Source of the DNA: UMGS1279 sp045630265
GTDB taxonomy: Bacteria > Bacillota > Clostridia > Oscillospirales > Acutalibacteraceae
NCBI GenBank assembly: GCA_045630265.1
Contig: JAZQSV010000005.1
Span: 1 to 64,000 of the forward strand
Direction of reading: 5' to 3'
DNA length: 64,000 nucleotides
A program made the position numbers and the translations under genes. Shown here piece by piece: positions 31,794 to 40,989 of this stretch. Numbering within the stretch: position 1 is the stretch's first letter; each line of letters begins with the position of its first letter. The notes below the pieces were generated by a model that saw only the letters and a list, made by a program, of their open reading frames with translations, made no database searches and was not told the DNA's origin.

Positions 31794-32993
31794 ATGACAG
31801 ATAAAAATAGCCAAAATGAAGAAATGTTTGATTTATATTCCTCCTCAAATATGGAAGAAGAGATATTTTCTTCAAGCACCAAAGAGCATTATTACAGAAG
31901 CAAAAAATCTACAAGCCGAAAGGCAAAGCAAAAGAAAAAAATAAAGGCCCTTTTAATTGCTCTTACTTCTATTTTGCTGGTGTTTACCGTTTTTCTTGCC
32001 GGCTCAATCTACGTTTTAAAGAACTTTGGTTACAACCATAACGACATAGACACTGAAGACCTTGGTTTCTCGGGAACAATAAACAAAAAAATTATAAATA
32101 TTGCGCTTTTCGGTGTCGACACCCGTAACGTAAACTCTATGAAGGGCAACACCGACAGTATTATGATTTTGAGCCTCAACACCGAAACAAAAACCGTTAA
32201 GGTAATATCGGTTATGAGGGATAGCTTGGTTGAAATTGAAAAAGACAACAAAAAAATCTACCGCAAGGTAAACAGCGCATACGCTTATGGTGGACCTGAG
32301 CTTGCAATTAAAACCTTAAACCAAAACTTCAATTTGGACATTTCGGAGTATGCAACCGTAAACTTTTTCGGCATGGCAGAGATTATAGATGCTGTTGGTG
32401 GAATTGACGTTGAGCTAACCGCTGCCGAAGCGCAGGTACGTGTTGCGGGCTTTGAGGCGCTTAATGAATGTATTTTTGGCATTTGTGAGCAACTGGAAAT
32501 TGACCCCAAGCCTTATTATATTACAAAACCGGGCAAACACCATCTAAACGGAATTCAGGCTGTTGCCTATTCAAGAATCAGAAAGGTGCCGAACATTTGG
32601 GGCTCAAATAACGACTTTGGCAGAACCGAACGCCAAAGGTACGTTATGGAGCAACTTTTCAATAGCGTTAAAACCCTGCCCAAATCCAAGTACCTTGACC
32701 TTATAAAGGCAATGGTGCCCTATACCGAAACCTCGCTTAGCGTTAACGAAATATTCTCTATTGCCACCAACATAATGCTACATTCCCCAACCTTTGAGCA
32801 ATCGAGAATTCCGCTAGATGAATATAGAATGTCGGCAATGCATTCCATCCCATCGGCCGGCTCCTACGTTTATTTTGATAGGGACTATGCGGCCGACGTG
32901 CTTCATGCATTTATTTATGAGAATACTCAGCCCGCCGACTATATGGCGCAAAACCCCGTAAGGAAAAACGACTGGTACGGCGCACTTAATTAA
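31794..32993 (+). CDS. LytR-CpsA-Psr family glycopolymer ligase
   Basis: 399-residue membrane-anchored enzyme with a short cytoplasmic tail rich in Ser, Glu and Lys, one membrane segment (about residues 48-72) and an extracellular LCP domain. Catalytic family features are visible: ALFGVDTRNVN, NTDSIMILSLN with the conserved Asp, VISVMRDSLVEI with Arg, KVNSAYAYGGPELA and the late YSRIRKVPN arginines. LCP proteins transfer undecaprenyl-linked wall polymers onto peptidoglycan. The ATG at 31794 has AGGTGA upstream; the earlier GTG is rejected. The neighbours are wall-polymer glycosyltransferases. Confidence 0.92.
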   Translation: MTDKNSQNEEMFDLYSSSNMEEEIFSSSTKEHYYRSKKSTSRKAKQKKKIKALLIALTSILLVFTVFLAGSIYVLKNFGYNHNDIDTEDLGFSGTINKKIINIALFGVDTRNVNSMKGNTDSIMILSLNTETKTVKVISVMRDSLVEIEKDNKKIYRKVNSAYAYGGPELAIKTLNQNFNLDISEYATVNFFGMAEIIDAVGGIDVELTAAEAQVRVAGFEALNECIFGICEQLEIDPKPYYITKPGKHHLNGIQAVAYSRIRKVPNIWGSNNDFGRTERQRYVMEQLFNSVKTLPKSKYLDLIKAMVPYTETSLSVNEIFSIATNIMLHSPTFEQSRIPLDEYRMSAMHSIPSAGSYVYFDRDYAADVLHAFIYENTQPADYMAQNPVRKNDWYGALN

Positions 32994-33005
32994 ACCTATA
33001 AAACC

Positions 33006-33036
33006 AAAACACCGCACTTTGAGTGCGGTGTTTTTT
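33006..33036. terminator. Bidirectional terminator
   Basis: AAAACACCGCACT at 33006-33018 pairs with AGTGCGGTGTTTT at 33022-33034. It lies between the LCP gene and the convergent tagA-like gene. Confidence 0.85.
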
Positions 33037-33043
33037 AATGCGT

Positions 33044-33760
33044 TTATTGATATTTTTCCTTTTTTACTTCTTTTAAGAATTTTACATTGTTGTTGTAAAA
33101 TCTCTTAATACGTTTTGGCTCGCAGGCTATTCTGTAAAGCCATTCAAGATTATGCTTAATAAAGAATTTAGAGGCGCGTTTCTTGCATCCGCTAAGCACG
33201 TCAAAACTTCCGCCAACACCCATAAAAATACCCTTATCAAAATGCTTTATATATTTGTAAATAAGCATTTCTTGCGCGGGAACGCCGAGAGCAACAAGGC
33301 AAATGTCGGGAGAAAGAGCTTTTATTTCTTCAAAGACTTTGTCCTTGTTTTCTACGTAGCCATCACTGTAGCCAACAAGAGTAAGATTTTTATAGTCGCG
33401 GGCCAGAACTTCCCGCATCTTTTCCATAACCTCAGGTTTTGCGCCAAAAAGGTAGGCAGTTTTTTGTTGTTCGCTACCAATTTTTAAAAGCTCAGCGGCA
33501 AGCTCAACGCCGGGAATACGTTCTTGCACCTCGAATCCCAGCACTCTTGCGCCCTTTACAATGCTAATCCCATCTGGCACAATAGTTGTTTCATCATCTA
33601 AAAGCAAATTCTTGGTTTCGGGGTCATCCTTACCGCAGATAAAAATTTCAGGATTTGCGGTAACAACAAAGGTTTTTTTATTTTCTTTAAGGTTTTCAGA
33701 CAAAAGTTTTGTAAAATCCGCAAAGCTACCTGTATAAAGCTTTTTAAAAAAACTTCTCAT
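33044..33760 (-). CDS. WecG/TagA/CpsF family glycosyltransferase
   Basis: 238-residue cytoplasmic, membrane-associated GT26 enzyme. Markers are TANPEIFICG, the catalytic aspartate in VPDGISIVKGARVLG, YLFGAKPEVMEKM, and GVGGSFDVLSGCKKRAS. In the family it adds N-acetylmannosamine or a related sugar to a lipid-linked GlcNAc, an early step in teichoic acid or related polymers. The ATG at 33760 has AAGGA seven bases before it; the upstream TTG is rejected. Third gene of the minus-strand polymer operon, 64 bases after the polymerase gene. Confidence 0.92.
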   Translation of the reverse strand: MRSFFKKLYTGSFADFTKLLSENLKENKKTFVVTANPEIFICGKDDPETKNLLLDDETTIVPDGISIVKGARVLGFEVQERIPGVELAAELLKIGSEQQKTAYLFGAKPEVMEKMREVLARDYKNLTLVGYSDGYVENKDKVFEEIKALSPDICLVALGVPAQEMLIYKYIKHFDKGIFMGVGGSFDVLSGCKKRASKFFIKHNLEWLYRIACEPKRIKRFYNNNVKFLKEVKKEKYQ

Positions 33761-33824
33761 AAGCAAATCCTTTCTTCCACGGGGGAGATTTTTGCGGGCG
33801 AAACCGTCCGAATTTTGTATAAAG

Positions 33825-35390
33825 TTAGTTAAAACTATCTTTCTTTGTCAAAATCAGTAGAAAACCAAGCGTTAAACCTAAAATGGAGTTTACAAATATT
33901 GCGTCAAGAGAATTTCCGCAATAAAACGATGTTCCAAGCGCTACAGCAACAGACAAAATCGTTAAAACAAGTGGCAACGTGCAACGTGTTTTGAAGCTTT
34001 TAAGGCATACAAACACACCGTATAAAAGCATTATCATGTAAGGGCCCATAAGTAACGCGGTCCCAACGGCGCCAAAACTGTAATACTGATATAAAAAATC
34101 TCTTTCGAGATTAAAAATACGGCTCGTCCTACTGTAGGTTATACCAAAAAGGTGGTCGCCGAAATTATTATTTACCGCCTTTACCCTTTTTAAAAGCGCT
34201 TCTTGCACAAAGCGGTTGTTTATTCTAAGGGAGGTATCCAGGGAAGAGAGCTCTTGCCAAAATTCACCATCGTACTCTATTGGATAGGCCCTTTCGAAGT
34301 AAACTGGCTGAATGCCAGAGTCGTAAAGCCAGTCTTTTAGGGCATAGGACGGTTCTCCTGCCTGCTCCTCTAATGTGTTTTCTTCCGCCTTGCCGCTGTC
34401 ATCGTTTTCAAGCGGGCTTTCGGGGGCATATTTGTCTACAAAGCCCTCGGCCACCCTGCTTCGCCAAACGGCGGGGGATTTTGGGAATATAGCAAGGGTT
34501 AAACAAAGTACGATTACAAGGCAAATAACGTTTATAAGTCGGTTTTCGTTTGCCAGTGTTTTTCTTTTAAACAAAAGAAAGAAAAGAAAAATTAAAATGG
34601 AGGCACCAAGTGTAAGACAAACGCCGTAGGCTGATGTTTTGGTGCCAAGCATCAGCATTGCTACGCTCTGCAAAAAAACAAGTATAAAACCAAACGGCTT
34701 TTCAGAACAAAGAGAAAAGTAAATTACAAGGGGCAGTAGCATACAAAGTACCACGCTCGTGGCATTTGCAAAGTTAAAAAAGCCCTTAGATGCAAGACCG
34801 TTATAGATACCCGTTTTATACACGCCACCAAACCAAGAAAAAATGTTATGTGTTATTTTTTCATTTGTGTAGGAATCAAGCGAAAAGCAAAACAGGTTAG
34901 AAATTATAATAATTCCCGAAATCTGTCCCGAAAGGGCAAAGATAAGGTTTTTGAAAAAATGTTTTTGGGGTTTGAGCGAAACCACCGCATAGACTAAAAA
35001 GGCGGGGTATAAAAGGCGGAAAAGGTAAACCGCCTCGTTTAGTAAAGAAAAATATTTAAGGTCGGGAACAAGTGTTACAAAATCCGCCGCATTTAAAATA
35101 TGAAACACAAAATACACAAGGCAAAATAGCAGATAGATTATAAAAAGAAGTAGTTTTTTGGTAAGCCCCGCGCACAAAAAGGTTAGCACAAAAAGGGCCA
35201 AAACACCTAAAAAGCGCACCACCGTTGCAGGGGAAACACCAAAAACTCCAATAACCTTTTCCGAAAAAAGATATATAGTATCAAGTGCGGGCTGAAGTAG
35301 GATAAGCACAAAAAGCAAAATAGCGGCCGCAGATTTTAGCTGTTGGTTATTTGCGGTTTTGTTTAAAAGTTTCTTGAAGAAGGAAAGCAT
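33825..35390 (-). CDS. O-antigen ligase/polymerase-like membrane protein
   Basis: 521-residue polytopic protein with about 11 hydrophobic segments and one large extracellular loop near residues 300-425, the topology of Wzy/WaaL/TuaE enzymes that join lipid-linked glycans. The loop is acidic and carries an Arg-rich patch (SLRINNRFVQEALLKRV) and a FGDHLFGITYSR segment where WaaL-type proteins have functional Arg/His residues. The start codon abuts the stop of the GT4 gene. The family is highly divergent, so assignment rests on topology and context. Confidence 0.78.
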   Translation of the reverse strand: MLSFFKKLLNKTANNQQLKSAAAILLFVLILLQPALDTIYLFSEKVIGVFGVSPATVVRFLGVLALFVLTFLCAGLTKKLLLFIIYLLFCLVYFVFHILNAADFVTLVPDLKYFSLLNEAVYLFRLLYPAFLVYAVVSLKPQKHFFKNLIFALSGQISGIIIISNLFCFSLDSYTNEKITHNIFSWFGGVYKTGIYNGLASKGFFNFANATSVVLCMLLPLVIYFSLCSEKPFGFILVFLQSVAMLMLGTKTSAYGVCLTLGASILIFLFFLLFKRKTLANENRLINVICLVIVLCLTLAIFPKSPAVWRSRVAEGFVDKYAPESPLENDDSGKAEENTLEEQAGEPSYALKDWLYDSGIQPVYFERAYPIEYDGEFWQELSSLDTSLRINNRFVQEALLKRVKAVNNNFGDHLFGITYSRTSRIFNLERDFLYQYYSFGAVGTALLMGPYMIMLLYGVFVCLKSFKTRCTLPLVLTILSVAVALGTSFYCGNSLDAIFVNSILGLTLGFLLILTKKDSFN

Positions 35391-36548
35391 TTATTTTCCC
35401 CCTTCAAGAGATAAAATAAAGTCGCGCCACTGTTTTTTTACTACGTCGTAGCTGTAGTTTTTGGACCTTTCTCTTCCGCATTTACCTAAAGCGCAGGCAA
35501 GTTCGGGGTCTGAAATAAGCTCGTCTATTGCCCTTGCCATCTCGTCCCAAGAGCGAGACGGAATTAAAATGCCGTTTTCGCCGTTTGTTACAATCTCCTT
35601 TGCTCCTCTGGCGCTGTCAAAGGCAACGCAGGGAAGGCCGAAAGACTGCGCCTCTAAAAGTGCAAGACCAAAGGATTCGGTGTGGGAGGTCATAATGTAA
35701 ACAGAGCAGTCAAGCATAAGCTTTCCAATTTCTTTTTGGCTTTTGGTGCCGTGAAGGATAACCCTGCCTTCCAGCCCGTAGGAGGCGGTAAGCTGCTCTA
35801 AGTATGGGCGAAGAAGTCCGTCCCCCACTATGTGAAGATTCCAGTCGGGGTGGTCTGCGGCCACAAGGCGGAAAACCTCAATAAGCTCATCTGGGGCCTT
35901 TTCGGAAGAAAGGCGGCCAACCGAAATTATATTTTTGCCCGTAAGAGCGGAAATCTCATTCGGGAAGCGCTCTAAATGGTGGGGAATAAATTTACAAACG
36001 GTTTTGCCCTTTACTCTACTGCTGTAAAAGTCGGTAAGTTCTTTAGATACCGGCATGAAAAAGTCCATACCCCGAACAGCTTTGACCTGCTTTTTAATAT
36101 AACGCTTGTTGCCGTTATGGTGGTTATGCTCCTGAGCAATACAAACGGTACCCTGTTTAGCGTTTTTGGTTAAAAGCTTATGGTATAAATACCTTGAAGA
36201 AATGACAATATCGGCATCTAAATTCTTAACCGCCTTTTTCATAAGCGCGGTGCGAAGATATAGTATTTTAGCGCTTTTAACAAGCTCTTTTAAAAGCCAC
36301 CACGGGCGTAGGGTCTTAATTGCATCTTTGATTTGTTGTTTGTTTGGAGAAACACCTTCAGTAAGATAGGTGATTTTCACCTTGCTGTTTACCTTAAAGG
36401 CAGGAACCTTTAAAAGTTTGTAAGCGCTTATAATTTCAACGTCGCAAAAGTCGGAAAGCAGATTGGCTTCAGAAATAACGGCGCGCTCAGTACCGCCGTA
36501 TCCAAGATGCAGCACTAAAAAGACAACCTTTTTAACCCTTTCAGACAT
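35391..36548 (-). CDS. GT4 family glycosyltransferase
   Basis: 385-residue GT-B enzyme. The N-terminal acceptor domain begins FLVLHLGYGGTERAVIS, and the C-terminal donor domain carries ISVGRLSSEKAPDELIEVF, LHIVGDGLLRPYLEQL and the E-x7-E motif ESFGLALLEAQSFGLP. It transfers a sugar from a nucleotide donor, with retention, onto a lipid-linked glycan. First gene of a three-gene operon with the polymerase-like and TagA-like genes. A strong promoter and a 24-base palindrome lie in its leader. Confidence 0.9.
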   Translation of the reverse strand: MSERVKKVVFLVLHLGYGGTERAVISEANLLSDFCDVEIISAYKLLKVPAFKVNSKVKITYLTEGVSPNKQQIKDAIKTLRPWWLLKELVKSAKILYLRTALMKKAVKNLDADIVISSRYLYHKLLTKNAKQGTVCIAQEHNHHNGNKRYIKKQVKAVRGMDFFMPVSKELTDFYSSRVKGKTVCKFIPHHLERFPNEISALTGKNIISVGRLSSEKAPDELIEVFRLVAADHPDWNLHIVGDGLLRPYLEQLTASYGLEGRVILHGTKSQKEIGKLMLDCSVYIMTSHTESFGLALLEAQSFGLPCVAFDSARGAKEIVTNGENGILIPSRSWDEMARAIDELISDPELACALGKCGRERSKNYSYDVVKKQWRDFILSLEGGK

Positions 36549-36591
36549 AATATCGCAACCTTTTTAAAAGATAAAACTTGCGGTTTTGCAT

Positions 36592-36615
36592 TTAGAATAA
36601 ATATATTTATTCTAA
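36592..36615 (-). promoter_or_regulatory. Perfect 24-base palindrome in the polymer operon leader
   Basis: Half-site TTAGAATAAATA (36592-36603) is followed directly by its exact complement (36604-36615). It lies between the promoter and the GT4 start codon. Being A/T-rich and not followed by a T run, it looks like an operator rather than a terminator. Confidence 0.6.
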
Positions 36616-36632
36616 GGTGCATACACACTATT

Positions 36633-36661
36633 ATTATATCACATAAAAAATGTGGTGTCAA
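36633..36661 (-). promoter_or_regulatory. Promoter of the glycan operon
   Basis: Minus-strand perfect TTGACA (36661-36656), 17 bases, perfect TATAAT (36638-36633). Confidence 0.85.
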
Positions 36662-36713
36662 TTGCCGAAAAAGGACGAAAGAAAAAGAAGAGGTTATTCT
36701 TTATTATTTTGTC

Positions 36714-36742
36714 TTTACAAAAACACAAAATTTATTTATAAT
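36714..36742 (+). promoter_or_regulatory. Promoter of the MATE gene
   Basis: TTTACA (36714-36719), 17 bases, TATAAT (36737-36742). AGGTGAAAGG lies before the ATG. Confidence 0.82.
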
Positions 36743-36780
36743 AGTTAAAAAGCAAAACAAAGGCAGGTGAAAGGGTAAAA

Positions 36781-38220
36781 ATGCTAGCAGTAAAGGTGAA
36801 GGAAAAAAGAAAAAACAACCTAAAGCTTTTAGGGGTGATTTTATCTTTGGCGCTTCCCACAATGTTTGAACAGTTAATGCAAACTGCGGTGCAGTATGTG
36901 GATATTTTTATGGTGGGAACTCTTGGCACCGCCGCCACCGCCGCCGCAGGAGCAACCACTACCGTAAACTGGCTTATCGGTTCCACCCTTTCGGCCCTTT
37001 CAATTGGCTTTTTGGCGCTAATTTCCCGCTCTCTTGGTGCGGGGAACGAAGCAAGTGCAAAAAAATACACCATGCAGGGTGTAATAGTAACTTTGATAGT
37101 AGGCGTAGCGTTTACCGCTATTACTTTGGCGATTAGCCCCGTTATTCCCATTTTAATGCAGGTAGACGAGGGCATAAAAAATCTAACGTCGCAGTATTTC
37201 TTTATTTTATATTTACCCCTTTTATTTAAGGCCGCAACCATTATTTTCGGCACAATGCTACGTGCGGCGGGGGACAGTAAGACCCCAATGAAAATAGGAA
37301 TTTTGGTAAACGCGCTTAATGTTATACTAAACTTTTTCCTTATATATAAAACCCGAAGCATTACAATTTTTGGTTTATCCTTTAAAATCTTTGGCGCGGG
37401 TCTTGGTGTTGTCGGTGCCGCGGCCGCAAGTGCAGTAAGCATTTTTGTGGGCGGTGTGCTTATAACTGTTTGTCTTTTAAGACACCCCAAAATCTCCCCT
37501 AAGGCCGAAAAATTTAAGGCAGATTTTCTTTATTTAAAGCCCTGCCTTAAAATTTCTTTGCCTAATATGCTTCAAAGATTTGCCACCTCCTTCGGCTACG
37601 TTGTTTTCGCCTCTATGATAAATTCTTTGGGCGAAATTTCCACCGCAGCACACACAGTTGCAAATACGGTAGAGTCGGCTTTTTATATACCCGCCTATGG
37701 AATGCAAACGGCGGCCGCTACCTTGTCGGGCAACTGTCTTGGAGCAAGGGATAACCAAAAAATGAAGGACATAGGCCGCATTATAAACATAGTAGAGCTG
37801 ATTCTTATGACCCTAAGTGGTGCAGTTTTATTTGCTATTGCACCAAAAATGGTGGGCTTTTTCTCGTCTGACCCCGCGGTTATAGACCTTGGCACCAGGG
37901 TGCTGAGGTGGGTTGCCTTTACCGAGCCCTTTTACGGTGTTTCAATTATAATAGAGGGCATACTCCAAGGCGTTGGTGAAACAAAGATTCCCTTTATTTT
38001 CAATATAATGGGAATGTGGGGAGTAAGAATTGTAGGCACCTTTATTTTTGTAAGTATTTTACGTTTTGGTCTTACCTTTGCGTGGGGCAGTATGATCCTT
38101 CATAACCTTTTGCTCTTTACCCTTTTTCTTGTGTACTATTTTAAGGGAAACTGGAATCCCCTTATGAAGGATAACCAAGGGGTAAAAGAACAAACCCCGC
38201 TTAGTCAGAAAAATGACTGA
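36781..38220 (+). CDS. MATE family efflux transporter
   Basis: 479-residue exporter with 12 membrane segments in two homologous halves. Each half begins with the family pattern: LALPTMFEQLMQTAVQYVDI with FMVGTLG in the first, and ISLPNMLQRFATSFGYVVFAS in the second. The intracellular loop RAAGDSKTPM and its second copy LQGVGETKIPF are typical. It would expel cationic drugs or metabolites using a sodium or proton gradient. The 3' end overlaps the convergent DUF4363 gene by 16 bases. Confidence 0.93.
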   Translation: MLAVKVKEKRKNNLKLLGVILSLALPTMFEQLMQTAVQYVDIFMVGTLGTAATAAAGATTTVNWLIGSTLSALSIGFLALISRSLGAGNEASAKKYTMQGVIVTLIVGVAFTAITLAISPVIPILMQVDEGIKNLTSQYFFILYLPLLFKAATIIFGTMLRAAGDSKTPMKIGILVNALNVILNFFLIYKTRSITIFGLSFKIFGAGLGVVGAAAASAVSIFVGGVLITVCLLRHPKISPKAEKFKADFLYLKPCLKISLPNMLQRFATSFGYVVFASMINSLGEISTAAHTVANTVESAFYIPAYGMQTAAATLSGNCLGARDNQKMKDIGRIINIVELILMTLSGAVLFAIAPKMVGFFSSDPAVIDLGTRVLRWVAFTEPFYGVSIIIEGILQGVGETKIPFIFNIMGMWGVRIVGTFIFVSILRFGLTFAWGSMILHNLLLFTLFLVYYFKGNWNPLMKDNQGVKEQTPLSQKND

Positions 38221-38564
38221 AGCGATAGTTTTTCCTGCTCGGCAATGTGGTTTATAATAAATTTTATTTCCTCGGCCGACTCTAAAATTTCTTCCTTGTC
38301 ATTGTTTTCCCCCGCCGAACTCATTTTTGCTGCGGCCTTTCCAATGCTTTCCAAACTATCCCTGTTTACAAACAAAAAAAGCGGATAGGAGCGCTTTTCC
38401 CAAAAGCTTTCAAAATCATCGATTTTCTCCTTTTCAGGTGCCAGGATTATTTCCTCGCACCTTTTTTTAACCTCTTTTTCGGTGGCCGCCACCCACCTGC
38501 TGCTAAAAAAAGCGGCAAGGGCAATGCTTACCGCAATTATAACGGCGGCTATAAGCCGTCTCAT
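38205..38564 (-). CDS. DUF4363 family protein
   Basis: 119-residue protein with one N-terminal membrane segment (LIAAVIIAVSIALAAFFSS) and a helical extracytoplasmic or cytoplasmic domain rich in Glu and Lys. It overlaps the end of the DUF421 gene by 4 bases, the usual pairing in sporulating Clostridia. Function is unknown. The pair is often discussed with spore or envelope genes, but no direct sequence evidence exists here. Confidence 0.78.
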   Translation of the reverse strand: MRRLIAAVIIAVSIALAAFFSSRWVAATEKEVKKRCEEIILAPEKEKIDDFESFWEKRSYPLFLFVNRDSLESIGKAAAKMSSAGENNDKEEILESAEEIKFIINHIAEQEKLSLQSFF

Positions 38565-39238
38565 ACCAAAAGCTCCTTTTTAACCGTTATTATTTCACCT
38601 TTTTTATTTAGGGTCATAACAAAAACCTCATCCAGCTTTAATTTGCTTTTTTCTAAATAGGAGCAAAGCCACCTTTTGTCCTTGCCGAAAAAGGTAAGTG
38701 AGCTCTCTATCATTTTGCCGTCGCTTATAATGGGTAACGACACACCTTCGTTTTCTACCTTTATCTCCAAATCATCTGCAGTTGGTGGGCTTTCACAGGC
38801 TTTTTTGCAAACGCTAAGGCTACCGTTTATTTCTAAAATAGCTGTTTCAACCTCTTTAAAGGAAAACACACCCTGCATTCTAAGCATTTCGGCAAGGTCG
38901 AAAACTGTCATTCTGACACTTTTAAGCGCCTTTTGGTCTATTCGCCCGCCCTTAATAACCGGCATCGACTTTCCAAGCAAAATCCGTTTTGCCTTTAAGC
39001 TTTTCATAATTAAAACGGAGGCCAGAATTTCAAGGCAAACAAGCACAAAAATTGCGATTATTCCCAGGGAGATGGGTTGGTCGAAATCTTGTAATGGAAT
39101 TGCGGCTATTTCTGAAATAAGTAGGGTGATAACAAGTTCGGAGGGTTGCATATCCCCAAGCTGACGCTTGCCCATCAGCCGTACTCCTAAAATCACAAAA
39201 ACGTACATTATAAACGTGCGAATAATTGCTTTAATCAT
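38561..39238 (-). CDS. DUF421 (YetF-like) membrane protein
   Basis: 225-residue protein with three N-terminal membrane segments and a cytoplasmic DUF421 domain. Family motif VRLMGKRQLGDMQPSELVI occurs near residue 20, and the cytoplasmic half has PVIKGGRIDQKAL and MTVFDLAEMLRMQG. The molecular role of YetF/YrbG-type proteins is poorly known; some are spore proteins in Bacillus. Its start codon is 2 bases from the terminator hairpin of the upstream kdgK gene, and the likely Shine-Dalgarno (GGTGA) lies within that hairpin. Confidence 0.88.
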   Translation of the reverse strand: MIKAIIRTFIMYVFVILGVRLMGKRQLGDMQPSELVITLLISEIAAIPLQDFDQPISLGIIAIFVLVCLEILASVLIMKSLKAKRILLGKSMPVIKGGRIDQKALKSVRMTVFDLAEMLRMQGVFSFKEVETAILEINGSLSVCKKACESPPTADDLEIKVENEGVSLPIISDGKMIESSLTFFGKDKRWLCSYLEKSKLKLDEVFVMTLNKKGEIITVKKELLV

Positions 39239-39240
39239 AA

Positions 39241-39280
39241 AAAAATCACCAACCTTATTGTTACTCGGTTGGTGATTTTT
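39241..39280 (-). terminator. Terminator of the KDG/KDPG operon, overlapping next RBS
   Basis: AAAAATCACCAACC at 39241-39254 pairs with GGTTGGTGATTTTT at 39267-39280. The minus-strand 3' arm ends next to the DUF421 ATG, so the GGTGA in the stem would be both terminator and ribosome site. Confidence 0.75.
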
Positions 39281-39308
39281 ATTCTATTTTTATGGGTGAT
39301 TTTGCGTT

Positions 39309-40331
39309 TTATCGCTGAACTCGTCCGGAGCCGTCGCCACCCGCAAGCTTTTCAACCTCTTTAACAGATACGCGGTTGTAGTCGCCCTCAACGGAATGCT
39401 TAAGTGCCGATGCGGCAACAGCAAACTGTATAGCGTCGGCAGAAGATTTGCCCGAAAGCAAAGCGTAAATAAGTCCGCCTCCAAAGGAGTCGCCTCCGCC
39501 TACGCGGTCAACAATGTGAAGGTGGTAGGATTTGGAGAAGTAGTAATCCTCACCGTCGTAGAGCATACCTGCCCAGTCGTTATCGCTGGCAGAAATGGAG
39601 GTACGAAGCGTAATTGCAACCTTTTCAAAGCCAAATTTATCTGCAAGCTGCTTGGCAACGCTCTTATAACCTTCGTGGTTAAGCTTTCCGCCGTAAATAT
39701 CGGTATTTTCGGCTTCAATTCCAAAAACGTCTTTTGCATCTTCCTCGTTGGAAATGCAAACGTCAACGTATTTGCAAAGTTCGCTCATAGCGGCGCGTGC
39801 CTCGTCTCTTGTCCAGAGCTTACCGCGGTAGTTAAGGTCGCAGGAAATTTTAACTCCTTTTGCTTTAGCCGCCTTACAGGCCTCCTTGCAAATTTCTACA
39901 ACGTTTGCCCCAAGAGCGGGGGTGATGCCGGTAAAATGGAACCAGTCGGCACCTTCAAAAATAGTGTCCCAGTCAAAATCTGCAGCCCTTGCCTCACTAA
40001 TGGAGGAATGTGCGCGGTCATAAATACAAACCGAGCCACGCTGAGAAGCACCTTTTTCAAGGTAGTAAATACCTACCCTTTCGCCGCCTCTGACGATGTT
40101 TTTTGTATCAACGCCAAAGTAGCGAAGACTATCTATTGCTGCCTGACCTATTGCGTGGGCGGGTAGCTTTGTAACGTATGCGCTGTCAAGCCCGTAGTTA
40201 GCAAGACTTACCGCAACGTTTGCTTCGCCACCGCCAAAGGTGGCCTGCATCTGGTCGTTTTGGAAAAACCTTAAATATCCGTTAGGGGCAAGGCGCAACA
40301 TAATTTCACCAAATGTTACAACTCTTTTCAT
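39309..40331 (-). CDS. kdgK: 2-keto-3-deoxygluconate kinase
   Basis: 340-residue PfkB/ribokinase family kinase. The N-terminal TFGEIMLRLAPNGY and GGGEANVAVSLANYG and the C-terminal anion-hole/catalytic base DRVGGGDSFGGGLIYALL are all present. It phosphorylates 2-keto-3-deoxygluconate to KDPG for cleavage by the aldolase encoded immediately upstream. Its ATG overlaps the aldolase stop codon by one base (TAATG). The pair supports use of hexuronates from pectin or similar polymers. Other PfkB sugars are possible, but the aldolase partner makes KDG the best call. Confidence 0.9.
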   Translation of the reverse strand: MKRVVTFGEIMLRLAPNGYLRFFQNDQMQATFGGGEANVAVSLANYGLDSAYVTKLPAHAIGQAAIDSLRYFGVDTKNIVRGGERVGIYYLEKGASQRGSVCIYDRAHSSISEARAADFDWDTIFEGADWFHFTGITPALGANVVEICKEACKAAKAKGVKISCDLNYRGKLWTRDEARAAMSELCKYVDVCISNEEDAKDVFGIEAENTDIYGGKLNHEGYKSVAKQLADKFGFEKVAITLRTSISASDNDWAGMLYDGEDYYFSKSYHLHIVDRVGGGDSFGGGLIYALLSGKSSADAIQFAVAASALKHSVEGDYNRVSVKEVEKLAGGDGSGRVQR

Positions 40332-40969
40332 TATCCTCTAATCTCCTTTAAAAGTTCTACTGCCTCTTTTGTGAGCTTTTCAATTTCGTCAAATTCTCCC
40401 GTAGTAAGCTTGTCCGCTGGCACCATCCAGCTACCGCCGCATGCGTAAACTGCCTTTATGGAAAGGTAATCGGCAAGATTTTTAGGACTAACGCCACCGG
40501 TAGGCATAAAGCGCACCTTTGTATAGGGAGCAGACATTGCCTTAATCATTTTGGTGCCGCCAGCTGCCTCGGCAGGGAAAAATTTGAGGTAGGTAAGGCC
40601 AAAGGAAAGGGCAAGTTCAACCTCGGTTGGCGTACAGACGCCGGGTATTATGGGATAACCCTTATCTATACAGTGCTTTACAACTTCAGGGTTAAGCCCC
40701 GGGCTTACAATAAATGCTGCGCCTGCATCCATGGCGGCATCGGCCTGCTCTTTGGTAAGGACCGTACCTGCTCCTACAAAAAAGTCGGGAAATTCTTTAC
40801 TAATACGGCGAATTGACTCGGCCGCCGCATCTGTGCGGAAGGTAATTTCTGCGCAGGGAAGACCGCCGCGCATAAGTGCCTTGGCAAGGGGGATAGCGTC
40901 GTCTGCGTTATCAATTTTAATAACCGGAACAACGCCTGTGTTATTTATTCTTTCGATAAGCTTTTCCAT
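40331..40969 (-). CDS. eda: KDPG/KHG aldolase
   Basis: 212-residue class I aldolase. Conserved parts are VVPVIKIDNADDAIPLAKAL, the catalytic glutamate in CAEITFRT, GAGTVLTKEQADAA and the Schiff-base lysine in LKFFPAEAAGG. It splits 2-keto-3-deoxy-6-phosphogluconate to pyruvate and glyceraldehyde 3-phosphate. The ATG at 40969 is 6 bases after GGAGG; the upstream TTG is rejected. It lies 20 bases after the regulator gene. Confidence 0.93.
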   Translation of the reverse strand: MEKLIERINNTGVVPVIKIDNADDAIPLAKALMRGGLPCAEITFRTDAAAESIRRISKEFPDFFVGAGTVLTKEQADAAMDAGAAFIVSPGLNPEVVKHCIDKGYPIIPGVCTPTEVELALSFGLTYLKFFPAEAAGGTKMIKAMSAPYTKVRFMPTGGVSPKNLADYLSIKAVYACGGSWMVPADKLTTGEFDEIEKLTKEAVELLKEIRG

Positions 40970-40989
40970 AAAATCCTCCAAAAGTTTAA

